From assembly GCF_963931595.1 (NCBI RefSeq), contig NZ_OZ007030.1:2658481-2722480 (forward strand): a stretch of DNA of 64,000 bases, in the 5' to 3' direction. Position 1 is the stretch's first letter; each line of letters begins with the position of its first letter. This DNA is from an uncultured Subdoligranulum sp. (lineage in GTDB: Bacteria > Bacillota > Clostridia > Oscillospirales > Ruminococcaceae). Made by a program: the position numbers and the translations under genes. Shown piece after piece: positions 16,115 through 25,594 of the stretch. Below the pieces are notes generated by a model. It saw only the letters and a list, made by a program, of their open reading frames with translations. It was not told the DNA's origin and made no database searches.

Positions 16115-18850
16115 TTATTCCTCCGGAATTGTACTGTCCTGCTCATCCAGATCTTCGCCGTGTTCAACTTCATACAGTTCTTTCCATTTGACTACATTAA
16201 TTTTATAATTGTATTTTTTATCTTCCTGTCCATCCACTCTCGGAATACCTATACTCAGGCCGATCAGGGGAACTGGCGCTTTTTGAGCCAGTTTTTCCTT
16301 CTCCGTCCCCGGTTCAGCCTTCAACTGAACAGGATAAATCACGAGCAGCGGATTTCTCCTGATACCGGTCTTGAAATAATCTGCCTGCGAGAGATTCTTC
16401 TTCTCCGGCTCGATGCGATGCAATGCCTTCTCGATTTTTTCTACAGTATCACTGGTCAGTCCACCTTTACCTGCGTCGCGGCTGCCCAGACGTGAACCTT
16501 TTCCTGACATCTGAAAGGCGTGTTGCTTTGCCTTGTAATCAAAGATTCGCTGAACTGTTCGTACCGGAATTCCCTCGAGTTTTCTTTCCTCGCCTTTGCC
16601 TGATGCAATCATGACATCCCATTTGTCAAGGTCAGGTCCCTTGTCCTCCCGCAGAATTTTGACAAAATCCTCTGCGTGGAAATCAAAATTCAGCGGGTGT
16701 GTATTGTAGGTAGAGAGATATTCAATAATATAGTCCTTTTTGACATTCCGGAACTGCGGGGCCTTCAGCGCCAGACCAGCGTCATCTTTTTCGAGCGGGT
16801 ATGCTTTTTGCAACTCGGAAAGGAGGTTTTCTGTCGCTCTCAGATTGTCCTGTTCAACTTGCAGAGTGCTGTCCAGAAATGGTGTTTCCACTACACGCCC
16901 GTTCAGGCTGAGTGTCATCGTATAATCTTGCGCGGAACGCATCTTGTTTCGCGCAGTTACCATCAATGCCGCCTGGTCACTGCGGACGCACAGGCCGAAA
17001 TCTTTCGGGGTCATATTGAGCAGCTTCATCCGGTTGACTTCCGAAAGCAGTTCGTTGGTTGCCTCGGTGATATAGGCGTACCAGGACATGGATGTTGCAG
17101 GCATCCAGATTTGGCAGAGATCCTCATAGTGACTCCGGTATCCAAACCAGCGCCCCATCTGCATCAGTGTGTCATACATCTGGGAATTCCGATAGAAGTA
17201 GCTGATGCACAGCCCTTCCAGCGTGAGGCCGCGGGAGAGGCTCAGCCCGCCCACCGCAATGAGGCGCAATCCTTTGTCATATTCATCATAATTCAGGTAT
17301 TTGGAAGCATTGCCTCCATTGATGGTTCGAACTTCCACAGCGGCCACGGCTGCGTGCAAAGCTTCCTGAATGTCAGGCCACTCAAAGTCAATGGTTTCCA
17401 TCGGAGCATAATATTTGTCCCAAGTTTTGCGCAGCAGCCGGAACGTATCATACTCCATAGCCTGTTCGCCCGCGCGATAATAATTTCGGATCTCCCGCAG
17501 CATGGTTCGGACCAGCTCATCCACCTGACTTGTGATAGCTTCCTGTACTGCAATGAAACGGGAAATATTGATCATCATCGTCCGATGAGATTTGACATCG
17601 CCTCGCAAATCCCGCACGGCATTAGCCAGGAAAAAGGCTGCAATTGCCTCCAGCATACTTTCCGGCAATTTCCCGGCCGGGACAGCTCCGCTTTTATGCC
17701 GAATCGGAAGATATTCCTCACAATCGTCATTCTCGTGGAGCATGAAGCTGCAATCTCCTCCTTCCAGGAAGATGCGATCTGCACCAATATAGTTGGTCGG
17801 AGCTTTCAGCGCATAAATAAAATCTCTCGGGAACAGATCCTCTGCAATCATTTTATCGTCGGTTTCCGGGTCAATAAAGATATTCGCATAAGGTGTAGCG
17901 GTAAAACCAACGTAGTTTGCTTTTGAGAACAGTGCCAGCAACTTTCGGATAGCGGCATTGATGGCGGTCGGATTTTCTTTGTCCTTTGTATTGATGGAGG
18001 CGTTGTCTGCCTCGTCGTCAATAAGGAGCATGGGAAGATCAATTGTCTTTTTTGTTCTGGTCGTGTTACATACTCGAAGCCAGCGCTCCAGCTTTTCAAG
18101 CACACTTTTGTTTTTCTTCAGAACAAATACGATGGGATCGTGTATGGCGTCCAAGCGTCCAACAATTTTCTGTGCGGAAGAGGTGTTAAAATCGCTCATG
18201 GTTGATGTGACGGCAAAACCGCTTACCCTGGCATCATTCAGCCCCACGCCAACTCGTACACTGTCCCTGTCTTTTGTAAGAGCCTTGCTGTCCAGACCTG
18301 TGAATCCTTCGTCAACACGCTGCTGTGTTTGTTTGCGAAGTTTTTCAATGGTTCCGGTCAGAAGAATAATTACACGGTAGCCCGCATCTGCTGCCTTGTT
18401 CATCAGTGCGATGTAGTTGGCCGTTTTGCCGGACTGGACATTACCGATGCATAACCCTCTGACAGAAAATCCTGTTTCCTGACCGGGGTTTCCAAGCAGG
18501 TCCATCAGTTCGTCAGAGAAACGATCCATCTCCGTAATGACCTTTGGCACCCATCCGCATTCGTTCTGCAGGTATTGCACATAGCGCTCCCAAAACAGCG
18601 GTTCAATATCGGCTTTGGCATCCGCGTACCATGGTTTGTGATCCTTTGCGGTAATGTATACGCCCCGATCAATATCGATCTGGAGCCGTGCCTGTAATTC
18701 CTTGATGACTTCCGTCTGCTCACTGTCATTCAAAGGAACAATGGAGAGAAAGAGTTTTACGGCATCCTGAATCGTAGCCTCGGTGATTTTTTCCTTGTCT
18801 GACAAATACTTCAGCACATAGGAAATCATTGAATCCTGATTTTTAGTCAT
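16115..18850 (-). CDS. Z1-domain protein with superfamily-II-like P-loop ATPase
   Basis: 911 residues. It has a P-loop GNVQSGKTANYIALM near 136-150, Walker B LLIDDEADNAS near 272-282, and an SF-II motif FTATPYANIFID near 315. The C-terminal Z1 domain carries GGLSLSRGLTLEGL and MQMGRWFGYR near 560-605. Z1 domains were described in MORC/MutL-like ATPase-linked restriction systems (Iyer, Abhiman and Aravind). The protein is probably the DNA-translocating or remodelling motor. It overlaps the upstream ATPase gene by 8 bases and is followed within 3 bases by the PD-(D/E)XK gene. No truncation is visible. Confidence 0.92.
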   Translation of the reverse strand: MTKNQDSMISYVLKYLSDKEKITEATIQDAVKLFLSIVPLNDSEQTEVIKELQARLQIDIDRGVYITAKDHKPWYADAKADIEPLFWERYVQYLQNECGWVPKVITEMDRFSDELMDLLGNPGQETGFSVRGLCIGNVQSGKTANYIALMNKAADAGYRVIILLTGTIEKLRKQTQQRVDEGFTGLDSKALTKDRDSVRVGVGLNDARVSGFAVTSTMSDFNTSSAQKIVGRLDAIHDPIVFVLKKNKSVLEKLERWLRVCNTTRTKKTIDLPMLLIDDEADNASINTKDKENPTAINAAIRKLLALFSKANYVGFTATPYANIFIDPETDDKMIAEDLFPRDFIYALKAPTNYIGADRIFLEGGDCSFMLHENDDCEEYLPIRHKSGAVPAGKLPESMLEAIAAFFLANAVRDLRGDVKSHRTMMINISRFIAVQEAITSQVDELVRTMLREIRNYYRAGEQAMEYDTFRLLRKTWDKYYAPMETIDFEWPDIQEALHAAVAAVEVRTINGGNASKYLNYDEYDKGLRLIAVGGLSLSRGLTLEGLCISYFYRNSQMYDTLMQMGRWFGYRSHYEDLCQIWMPATSMSWYAYITEATNELLSEVNRMKLLNMTPKDFGLCVRSDQAALMVTARNKMRSAQDYTMTLSLNGRVVETPFLDSTLQVEQDNLRATENLLSELQKAYPLEKDDAGLALKAPQFRNVKKDYIIEYLSTYNTHPLNFDFHAEDFVKILREDKGPDLDKWDVMIASGKGEERKLEGIPVRTVQRIFDYKAKQHAFQMSGKGSRLGSRDAGKGGLTSDTVEKIEKALHRIEPEKKNLSQADYFKTGIRRNPLLVIYPVQLKAEPGTEKEKLAQKAPVPLIGLSIGIPRVDGQEDKKYNYKINVVKWKELYEVEHGEDLDEQDSTIPEE

Positions 18851-20312
18851 GGCAATACTCCTCTCGCAATTCTTTCAGCACGTCCGGATATTTTACAAAG
18901 AAATCCATCTTGTCCATTACAGACAGCAGCTGCAGAACATTTCCTCCCGGCTCCTGCGCCTGGCGGACCATCTGGAGAGCAATCTGACGAGCTTCATCCG
19001 TTTCCAGCGCCTTTTCCGTTACATTGGCTTCGTTGCTTGCCAGCCGGTAATATACATCCGCATAGGGGAACGTATCTTCCAGCATCTTCAGGAAATTATC
19101 AAACAGTGCAAGACCGTCTTCGTCCAAATGATTTTCCAGCATTTTCAGCAAAGGCAGATCCCGATTGATCTGATACTGGAAAGTCCCCCTGAAATCAACC
19201 GGATTCCATGCATGTACAAGATCATCTGTCTGCACATTTCGGCCACGGTATTTGTAAACACGCTCACTTCGTCCAACGGCGTTCTTTACTACAGCCGCCA
19301 GATTTTTCTTGATACAATCCGGGAGGGTTGCCGTTGACTTTTTGATGTCGATTTCCCACATGGAGTCCAGAGAATTGGGAATATCAACTCGTACCCGTGC
19401 AAGTTTTCCCAACTCGTTTTGCCGAATCAGTCTGAACCAGGTGCCCCAAACAATCAGGCGCTTGTTACGGTATATATAGAATCCCTGCTTTAGACGCAGT
19501 TCATCTTTTCCGCCCATACTTTCGATATCGCTTGCACTCAGTTTGCTCGGATACGGAAGCACATAGGGCTTTACCCGGACTTCTTCATTATTGATTCGCA
19601 AAATCTGTTCACTCAAAGGCTGTGTGGAAGGATGCCGCGTGAGGAAAGGATCCATCGGCTGCACCGGATCCCCGTTAAAATACAACGCCAGCCTTTTTTT
19701 GGGATTTTCATCTCCCAAAAAGCGGTGGAAAACAAGCGACAGGTGTTTTCTGGTCAGTTCGATCTTCTCATCAAAAGATTTCTGGGCGTTCGCGCTTGCA
19801 TCCTCGAGGCGGTCAAAATCCTGCCAGAGAACAACCGTTCCGTGCTCAAGTCCGTTCAGGTAAAAGAATCCGGGAAGGTCTTCCATTTCACTTTCCGAAT
19901 ACACTTTCAGTGCCCAGGATTTTTTCAACTTAATGTAGTCGAGGTCCCACGAAGCCGCGACAGTCTTCCCGTCCTTTTTACTCATGACTGTTAATTTCCG
20001 GCACTGGGACAAAGAAGCCATTTTCAGACCAAGACCAAACCGTCCCAAATCATTCTTGTCTCGGGCATCGCGCGGATCCTGGCTTCCATATCGCATGGCG
20101 TTTTCAATTTCATCCGCCGCCATACCGCACCCGTTATCTTCAATGCACAGCCAGCGGGGTTCTTTTGACATAAAACCTATCCGCACTTCTGTGGCACCGG
20201 CACTGATACTGTTGTCGACAATATCAGCAACAGCAGCTTCAAACAGATACCCTATCGACCTCGTTGATTCTACAAGAATCGGAGCAAAGGGAATAACAAG
20301 TCTTTCTTCCAT
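18843..20312 (-). CDS. MORC/Hsp90-like GHKL ATPase
   Basis: 489 residues. The Bergerat ATP-binding fold is complete: N-box EAAVADIVDNSISAGA (25-40), G1 IEDNGCGMAADE (57-68) and G2 LGRFGLGLKMASL (89-101). It is followed by a transducer-like S5 domain and a helical tail. MORC-like ATPases of this sort are the first gene of Z1 restriction islands and likely act as an ATP-dependent clamp or conformational switch. A GACAGGAGG ribosome binding site precedes the ATG, and a near-consensus promoter lies about 80 bases upstream. Confidence 0.92.
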   Translation of the reverse strand: MEERLVIPFAPILVESTRSIGYLFEAAVADIVDNSISAGATEVRIGFMSKEPRWLCIEDNGCGMAADEIENAMRYGSQDPRDARDKNDLGRFGLGLKMASLSQCRKLTVMSKKDGKTVAASWDLDYIKLKKSWALKVYSESEMEDLPGFFYLNGLEHGTVVLWQDFDRLEDASANAQKSFDEKIELTRKHLSLVFHRFLGDENPKKRLALYFNGDPVQPMDPFLTRHPSTQPLSEQILRINNEEVRVKPYVLPYPSKLSASDIESMGGKDELRLKQGFYIYRNKRLIVWGTWFRLIRQNELGKLARVRVDIPNSLDSMWEIDIKKSTATLPDCIKKNLAAVVKNAVGRSERVYKYRGRNVQTDDLVHAWNPVDFRGTFQYQINRDLPLLKMLENHLDEDGLALFDNFLKMLEDTFPYADVYYRLASNEANVTEKALETDEARQIALQMVRQAQEPGGNVLQLLSVMDKMDFFVKYPDVLKELREEYCHD

Positions 20313-20392
20313 CCGAAATCCTCCTGTCTGATACAGGCTTTATTTACAATACCGGTTTGCGGAGAGTACGTCGGTACGTTTATTTATATTTC

Positions 20393-20421
20393 ATTGTATT
20401 CCAAGTCCTGTATAGTGTCAA
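20393..20421 (-). promoter_or_regulatory. Consensus promoter of the ATPase-Z1-nuclease-AIPR operon
   Basis: Minus-strand TTGACA, exact 17-base spacer, TACAAT. This predicts strong constitutive expression of the four-gene operon. The remaining gap to the tRNA (20422-20597) is AT-rich without a gene. Confidence 0.75.
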
Positions 20422-20597
20422 ATGGCTTCGAATCACAACTGTTTTACGACTTTTAGAAGAAGGCAACAACCCGTTGGACTTTGATTATTTTTAATTATAT
20501 CACAACGCAAGTGACATAAAACGGACTCGCAAAAGAGAAACATCCCGCACAGTTTCATACAAAATAAAAAGAGCAGCATCTTTTCAGATGCTGCTCT

Positions 20598-20674
20598 TGG
20601 TGCGGCCGGGGGGATTCGAACCTCTGGCCTTTGGAGTCGGAGTCCAACGCTCTATCCAGCTGAGCTACGACCGC
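20598..20674 (-). tRNA. tRNA-Arg (CCG), with a damaged T stem
   Basis: 77 bases with encoded CCA. Acceptor GCGGTCG pairs with CGGCCGC (one wobble), the D arm is normal and anticodon loop CTCCGAC gives CCG. The T arm reads AGAGG-TTCGAAT-CCCCC, with two A.C mismatches where CCTCT would pair perfectly. A hairpin with T run (AGAGCAGCATC / GATGCTGCTCT) follows its 3' end. It is the likely island attachment site; function is uncertain because of the mismatches. Confidence 0.85.
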
Positions 20675-20881
20675 ACATTTATGAAAATCGTCGCTGGGAC
20701 GAGATTCATCGTATAAAATTGTGAAAATCGGGTTGGTGGTCAATTCGTGGTCAGTCTACCGCGAACCACCGGGTGATGTGCCTGCTTTTTCACGTTATGC
20801 CGAGCAATTTCTTGCCGACTGCCTAACGTGCCACAGTTGTCGGAGTCCAACGCTCTATCCAGCTGAGCTACGACCGCACAT
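20636..20881 (-). repeat. 43-base direct repeat of the tRNA-Arg 5' part (attachment-site duplication)
   Basis: 20636-20678 and 20839-20881 are identical for 43 bases, running from the anticodon loop through the tRNA 5' end and four flanking bases. The right copy lacks the tRNA 3' half. The 160 bases between contain the direct repeats GGTGGTCA and CGTGGTCAG, resembling integrase arm sites, and no gene. This looks like the scar of an element integrated at the tRNA. Confidence 0.85.
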
Positions 20882-21118
20882 GTTTGTTGGTTCCCTTTGT
20901 ACCGGGAACTTATATAGTATAGCAAATCCCGCGGCAAAATGCAAATGATTTTTTTGCAAAGCGGGCATTTTTCTCGCTGGGCGGAGAAAAGCAAACTTTC
21001 GGATGTTTTTGTAACCCCTGGTGATGGTTAAAGTGCGGGCCGAACATTGCACAATTTTTCCAATTTTGCTATACTGGGTGCTGGAGCACATGTCTGGCTC
21101 CACACGAGGTATATACAT

Positions 21119-22087
21119 ATGAAAAAGAGTCATCTGGTCGCAGCCGGGGCGGCAGCCACGGCCGCGGCGGCCGCTTCGGTATTGGGGGCGGCCTATGGCA
21201 TTTACCGCATCTGGTTTTATCACAGCGCCGAGCCGGAGGACACCGACGCCGAGGAACTGTCCAAGACGCTGCCCTACGGGGCCCAGCTGAAAAAGGACGC
21301 CGAGGCGCTGGAGGCCGCACCCTACGAGCCGGTGCAGATCACAGCAGACGACGGCACGCTGCTGGCGGCGCGGTACTATCACCATGCCGACGGCGCACCG
21401 CTGGCCATCATTTTCCACGGGTACAAGGGGTTTGCCCGCCGGGACGGCATGGGCGGCTACACGCTGTGCAAGCGTCTGGGCTACAACGTGCTGCTGCCCG
21501 ACCAGCGCAGTCACGGCGCCAGCGGGGGACACACCATCACCATGGGGGTGAAGGAGCGGTACGACTGCCGGGCGTGGGCCTACTGGGCGTACAAGCGTTT
21601 CGGGCCGGAGGTGCCCATCTTCCTCATGGGGGTTTCCATGGGGGCATCCACCGTGCTGCTGGCCAGCGGGCTGGACCTGCCCGAGACGGTACGGGGCATC
21701 ATTGCGGACTGCGGCTACACCAGTCCCCACGACATCTGCACCAAGGTGCTGAAGACCGTGGTGCCCTCGGCGCTCATGGGGCCCATCTACGCTGTGGGGC
21801 GGGTGGGCACGCTGCTCTACGGGCGGTTTGACCCCGACGACGCCGACTGCCGCCAGGCGGTGGCCAAGGCCCGCATTCCCATTCTGTTCATCCACGGGGA
21901 GGCGGACGACTTCGTGCCCTGTGAGATGAGCCGGGAGAACTTCGACGCCTGTGCCAGCCCCAAGCGGCTGGTGACCATTCCGGGGGCGGGGCACGCGGTG
22001 TCCTACTACGTGGACATTCCCGCCTATGAGAAGGCTGTGACCGAGTTCCTGGACCACTGCCTGCACCCTGACCACGCCAACGCCTAA
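21119..22087 (+). CDS. Alpha/beta hydrolase, membrane-anchored
   Basis: 322 residues from the ATG at 21119. An N-terminal hydrophobic Ala-rich helix (residues 5-30) should anchor or export it. The hydrolase domain shows IIFHGYKGFARRDG (oxyanion region), nucleophile elbow GVSMGAST, Asp in GEADDFVPCE and His in PGAGHAVSYY, giving a complete Ser-Asp-His triad. It resembles Clostridia 'alpha/beta hydrolase family' (BAAT/YqkD-like) proteins. The substrate is unknown. Monocistronic, with its own terminator. Confidence 0.9.
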   Translation: MKKSHLVAAGAAATAAAAASVLGAAYGIYRIWFYHSAEPEDTDAEELSKTLPYGAQLKKDAEALEAAPYEPVQITADDGTLLAARYYHHADGAPLAIIFHGYKGFARRDGMGGYTLCKRLGYNVLLPDQRSHGASGGHTITMGVKERYDCRAWAYWAYKRFGPEVPIFLMGVSMGASTVLLASGLDLPETVRGIIADCGYTSPHDICTKVLKTVVPSALMGPIYAVGRVGTLLYGRFDPDDADCRQAVAKARIPILFIHGEADDFVPCEMSRENFDACASPKRLVTIPGAGHAVSYYVDIPAYEKAVTEFLDHCLHPDHANA

Positions 22088-22092
22088 CCAAA

Positions 22093-22136
22093 ACCGCCGG
22101 ACACCGGGAGATTTCCCGGCATCCGGCGGTCTTTTT
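22093..22136. terminator. Terminator between hydrolase and patatin genes
   Basis: ACCGCCGGA...TCCGGCGGT long stem with an inner CCGGGA/TCCCGG and a T run, between convergent genes. Confidence 0.85.
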
Positions 22137-23008
22137 TATTGCATCAGATAGTCCCGCAGGGCGTTCAGCTGCCCCCGCATCTCGCGGCGGCCGCGGTTGT
22201 ACAGGTCCAGCAGCTTGTCGGTGTTTTTCTCGAACCGGCCGATCTCAATGGGGTCATGGGGCCGCACCACAAACACCTTGCCCGCCGCTTCCAGGGCGTC
22301 GATCTCCTCCATGAGGGCGTTGTACCGCACCTCCTGGGTGAGCAGCGCCGCCAGGAACAGCGTCTGGTCGCCGTAGAAGTCGTCGTACAGGTTCACCATC
22401 CGCTGGCCGGGCAGGGATTTGCGGAAGCCCTTCTGCCGGGTGGTGATGATGACGGTCTTGGCAAAGCCTTCCTTTTGCGCCCAGTGCAGCGGGATGGGGC
22501 AGGAGCAGCCGCCGTCCAGGTAGCGGTTCTTGCCGATGCGCACCGGCATGGACACCAGCGGCAGGCTGGCCGACGCCCGCACGGCGTCCAGGAAGTCGAA
22601 GTCGGTCTTGCCCTTTTCAAAGTAGGCGGGTTTGCCGGTTTCCAGGCAGGTGGCCACCGCCACCATCCGTTGTCCGCCGTGGTAGAAGGTGTCGGCGTCA
22701 AAGGGCACCGACTGGGGGATATCCCGCAGCATGAAGTTCAGTCCGAACAGACTGCCCCCCTTGACGGCGGCCATCAGGCCGAAGTACCGGGGGTCCCGGC
22801 GATACCGCAAATTGATGCTGGCCGACCGCCCCGGCTGGTGGGCCACATAGTTCACCCCGTTGAGGGCGCCGGCGCTGACGCCGGCCACCGCGGGGAAGTA
22901 GATGTTCTGTTCCATCAGCGCGTCCAGGGCGCCGGCCGTATACAGGCCGCGCAGCGAACCACCCTCCAGAAGCAGGGCGGCGCTTTGCGGCATTGTGAAG
23001 TTTTCCAT
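22136..23008 (-). CDS. Patatin-like phospholipase
   Basis: 290 residues from the ATG at 23008, with AGGAGG 8 bases before it; the frame extending to 23068 lacks a ribosome binding site. Patatin motifs are ALLLEGGSLRGLYTAG (oxyanion hole), GVSAGALNG (nucleophile Ser) and YLDGG (catalytic Asp of the Ser-Asp dyad). It is a cytoplasmic or membrane-associated lipid acyl hydrolase of the YjjU/RssA-like group. Substrate unknown. Confidence 0.92.
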   Translation of the reverse strand: MENFTMPQSAALLLEGGSLRGLYTAGALDALMEQNIYFPAVAGVSAGALNGVNYVAHQPGRSASINLRYRRDPRYFGLMAAVKGGSLFGLNFMLRDIPQSVPFDADTFYHGGQRMVAVATCLETGKPAYFEKGKTDFDFLDAVRASASLPLVSMPVRIGKNRYLDGGCSCPIPLHWAQKEGFAKTVIITTRQKGFRKSLPGQRMVNLYDDFYGDQTLFLAALLTQEVRYNALMEEIDALEAAGKVFVVRPHDPIEIGRFEKNTDKLLDLYNRGRREMRGQLNALRDYLMQ

Positions 23009-23145
23009 AGCAAATGCCTCCTGTAACATCCTATTGTAGCGCGTCGGCGGGCGTGCCGCAAGCGGCAATCTTCACGAATTTACACTTTTTTTAAATTGTG
23101 GTACAATACAACAAAAAGCCGTCTGTACGACAAAGGAGCACCGCC

Positions 23146-23871
23146 ATGCTGCAACTGAACCCCGAAACACCGCGCATCATCGTACCGCTGTTTGCCCATG
23201 CTCTGGGGGAGCTGGAAGCCCAGGCCAAAGCCGCCCAGGCCGCCCCCGAGGCGGACCTCGTGGAGCTGCGGCTGGACCCGTTGCGGGTGGGCGACTGGCT
23301 GTCGGCCCTTGCCATGGTGCGGGGACTGGTACAAAAGCCGCTGATCGTGACGATCCGCACGGCCCGGGAGGGCGGCGAAGCGGCGCTGGACGCTTCGGAG
23401 TACCGGGACGCCGGGCTGGCGCTGTTACAGCAGGGGGGCGTGGACGCCCTGGACATTGAGTGGCGCACCGACGCCGCGGTGGTCCGCGTGCTGCGGGACG
23501 CGGCGAAGCGGGCGGGGGCGGCGGCGCTTTTCAGCGAGCATCACTTTGACGGCACGCCGGACCGCCACGCCATGGCGGAGGCACTCCACGGCATGCTGGA
23601 TGCGGGGGCGGACATTGCCAAGCTGGCGGTGATGCCCCACAGTCGGGCCGACGCGGCGGCGCTGCTGCTGGCCACGGCGGAGGTGCATGATGAGCGCCCC
23701 GACGCGCTGCTCATCACCATGAGTATGGGCCGGGACGGCGCGGCTACGCGGTACTGCGGCGGGCCCTTCGGCAGCGCGGCAACCTTCGGCACATTGTCGG
23801 CGGCCAGCGCCCCCGGCCAGCCCCCGGCCGCCAACCTGCGGGCGAAGCTGCTCACTGCCGGGGATTTGTAA
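23146..23871 (+). CDS. aroD: 3-dehydroquinate dehydratase, type I
   Basis: 241 residues; AAAGGAG lies 9 bases before the ATG. It is the third step of the shikimate pathway, using a Schiff-base lysine. Landmarks are DLVELRLDPL, PLIVTIRTAREGG, the catalytic His in SEHHFDGTP, the Lys in DIAKLAVMP, and C-terminal MSMGRDGAATRYCGGPFGSAATFG. No other aro gene is nearby. The composite repeat begins 11 bases after its stop. Confidence 0.93.
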   Translation: MLQLNPETPRIIVPLFAHALGELEAQAKAAQAAPEADLVELRLDPLRVGDWLSALAMVRGLVQKPLIVTIRTAREGGEAALDASEYRDAGLALLQQGGVDALDIEWRTDAAVVRVLRDAAKRAGAAALFSEHHFDGTPDRHAMAEALHGMLDAGADIAKLAVMPHSRADAAALLLATAEVHDERPDALLITMSMGRDGAATRYCGGPFGSAATFGTLSAASAPGQPPAANLRAKLLTAGDL

Positions 23872-23882
23872 GGGGACGCGGA

Positions 23883-24081
23883 CCTACTTTCTTTGCAAAG
23901 AAAGTAGGCAAAGAAACTCCAAACATATAAACCGGGAAGCCCGCGTCATCGTGAGGCGGGCGGCGTCCCGGTGCTTGGGTATCCGCCTTATTTTGTCCGG
24001 CTGTAGGGCGGGGTCTTGACCCCGCCGGAGAATTTGGCGGTTACGGCGACACCCCGCGGCGGGGAAGAATCCCCGCCCTAC
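23883..24081. repeat. Composite repeat, copy 1: CTTTGCAAAG palindrome plus REP pair (BIME)
   Basis: A 26-base palindrome (CCTACTTTC...GAAAGTAGG, 23883-23908) is followed by CAAAGAAACTCC and a spacer. Then come two inverted REPs with GTAGGGC heads at 24003-24026 and 24058-24081. The same ~200-base arrangement recurs at 41643-41838 and, inverted, at 47372-47567. It fills the aroD-mnmE gap; nothing else is seen there. Confidence 0.85.
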
Positions 24082-24187
24082 AGATAAACGGCTTTTTGCG
24101 CGGTCAAAAAGCGGCACCGTCCGGGAGCGCGAACCTCCCGCTTCAACAACAACCCATCCCTATATATAAATGTAGAAGGAGCTATCT

Positions 24188-25579
24188 ATGGACCGTTTGG
24201 AACAGACCATCTGTGCGCTGGCCACGCCGCCGGGGGAGGGCGGCATTGCGGTGATCCGGGTATCGGGTCCCGACGCCTATCCCATCGTGGAGAAGATCTT
24301 CGTGCCGGTGCGGCAGGGCCGCCGCGTGGCGGACGCCAAAGGCTATACGGCCATGCTGGGCCACTACATGCTCCGGGGCGAGGAGATGGACGAGACGGTG
24401 GCGCTGTTCTACCGGGCGCCCCACTCCTACACCGGGGAGGACGTGATCGAGCTTTCGGTGCACGGCGGCACCGCCATGGCGGACGGTCTGCTGGAAGCGC
24501 TGCTGCTGGCGGGGGCGGCCCCGGCCGGGCCGGGGGAATTCACCCGCCGGGCACTGGAACACGGCAAGCTGAGCCTGACCCAGGCCGAGGCGGTGATGGA
24601 AGTCATCGCGGCCAACGGACGGCAGGGGGCAGCCCTGGCCAAATCCGCCCTGGACGGGCGGCTGGCGAAACGCATCGCCGCCATCCAGAAAGCCCTGCAA
24701 AGTCTCAACGCCCATCTGGCGGCCTGGGTGGACTACCCCGAGGAGGACGTGCCCGAACTGTCCGACGCGGCCCTCACCGGCACGCTGCGCACCCAGAAAG
24801 CCGAGCTGGACGACCTGATCGCCGGCTACGGCGCCGGGGCCGTTTTGCGCCACGGGGTGGACTGCGTATTGCTGGGCCGTCCCAACGTGGGCAAGAGCAC
24901 CCTTTTGAATCTATTGGCCGGGTTTGACCGGGCCATCGTCACGCCGGTGGCGGGCACCACCCGGGACATTGTGGAGCAGGCGGTGCAGCTGGGGGAGATC
25001 CGGCTCAACCTCTTTGACACGGCGGGCGTCCGGGAGGTGGGTGCCGACGGCGACGCCATCGAAGCGGAGGGCATCCGCCGCAGCTGGAAGAAGCTGGACG
25101 AGGCGGGCCTTGTGCTGGCAGTCTTCGACGCCGCCCAACCCCTGGAGGAATCCGACCTGGACATTGCCCGCCGCTGCCAGGGCCGTCCGGCGCTGGCTAT
25201 CCTCAACAAGCAGGATCTGGCCGAATCCACCGAGGCAGCCCAGGCCGCGCTGACCCCCTACTTCAAAAAGGTACTGACCCTCTGCGCCAAAGACACCGCC
25301 AGTCTGCAGCCCTTGTCGGCGGCGGTGGCGGACCTTCTGGGCACCGCCAAGCTGGACCCCCGGGCGGGGCAGCTCTGCAGCGCCCGCCAGCTGGCGGCGG
25401 CCACCCGGGCCCGGGACGCCGTGGCGGAAGCCCTGCGGGCCATCGACGACGGCTTCGGTCTCGACGCGGTGGCGGTCTGTCTGACTGACGCCCTGCAAGC
25501 TCTCTGCGACCTCACCGGCGAGGACGCCGCCGACGCCACCATCGACGAGGTCTTCGAGACCTTCTGTGTGGGCAAGTAA
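24188..25579 (+). CDS. mnmE: tRNA modification GTPase MnmE
   Basis: 463 residues, normal length. It has an N-terminal folate-binding domain (GEGGIAVIRVSGP), a central helical domain, and a G domain with GRPNVGKSTLLN, TTRD, DTAGVRE and NKQD. It ends at CVGK, the conserved C-terminal Cys motif. With MnmG it makes the cmnm5 modification at U34 of certain tRNAs. It heads the mnmE-orf-mnmG-rsmG-noc-parA-parB cluster. Confidence 0.97.
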   Translation: MDRLEQTICALATPPGEGGIAVIRVSGPDAYPIVEKIFVPVRQGRRVADAKGYTAMLGHYMLRGEEMDETVALFYRAPHSYTGEDVIELSVHGGTAMADGLLEALLLAGAAPAGPGEFTRRALEHGKLSLTQAEAVMEVIAANGRQGAALAKSALDGRLAKRIAAIQKALQSLNAHLAAWVDYPEEDVPELSDAALTGTLRTQKAELDDLIAGYGAGAVLRHGVDCVLLGRPNVGKSTLLNLLAGFDRAIVTPVAGTTRDIVEQAVQLGEIRLNLFDTAGVREVGADGDAIEAEGIRRSWKKLDEAGLVLAVFDAAQPLEESDLDIARRCQGRPALAILNKQDLAESTEAAQAALTPYFKKVLTLCAKDTASLQPLSAAVADLLGTAKLDPRAGQLCSARQLAAATRARDAVAEALRAIDDGFGLDAVAVCLTDALQALCDLTGEDAADATIDEVFETFCVGK

Positions 25580-25594
25580 AAGGAGGGGACCGCC

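Noticed and set aside
20555..20994. Two minus-strand ORFs containing VAQLDRALDSD
   Set aside because: They are translations of the tRNA-Arg gene and its 5' duplicate, a well-known false ORF.
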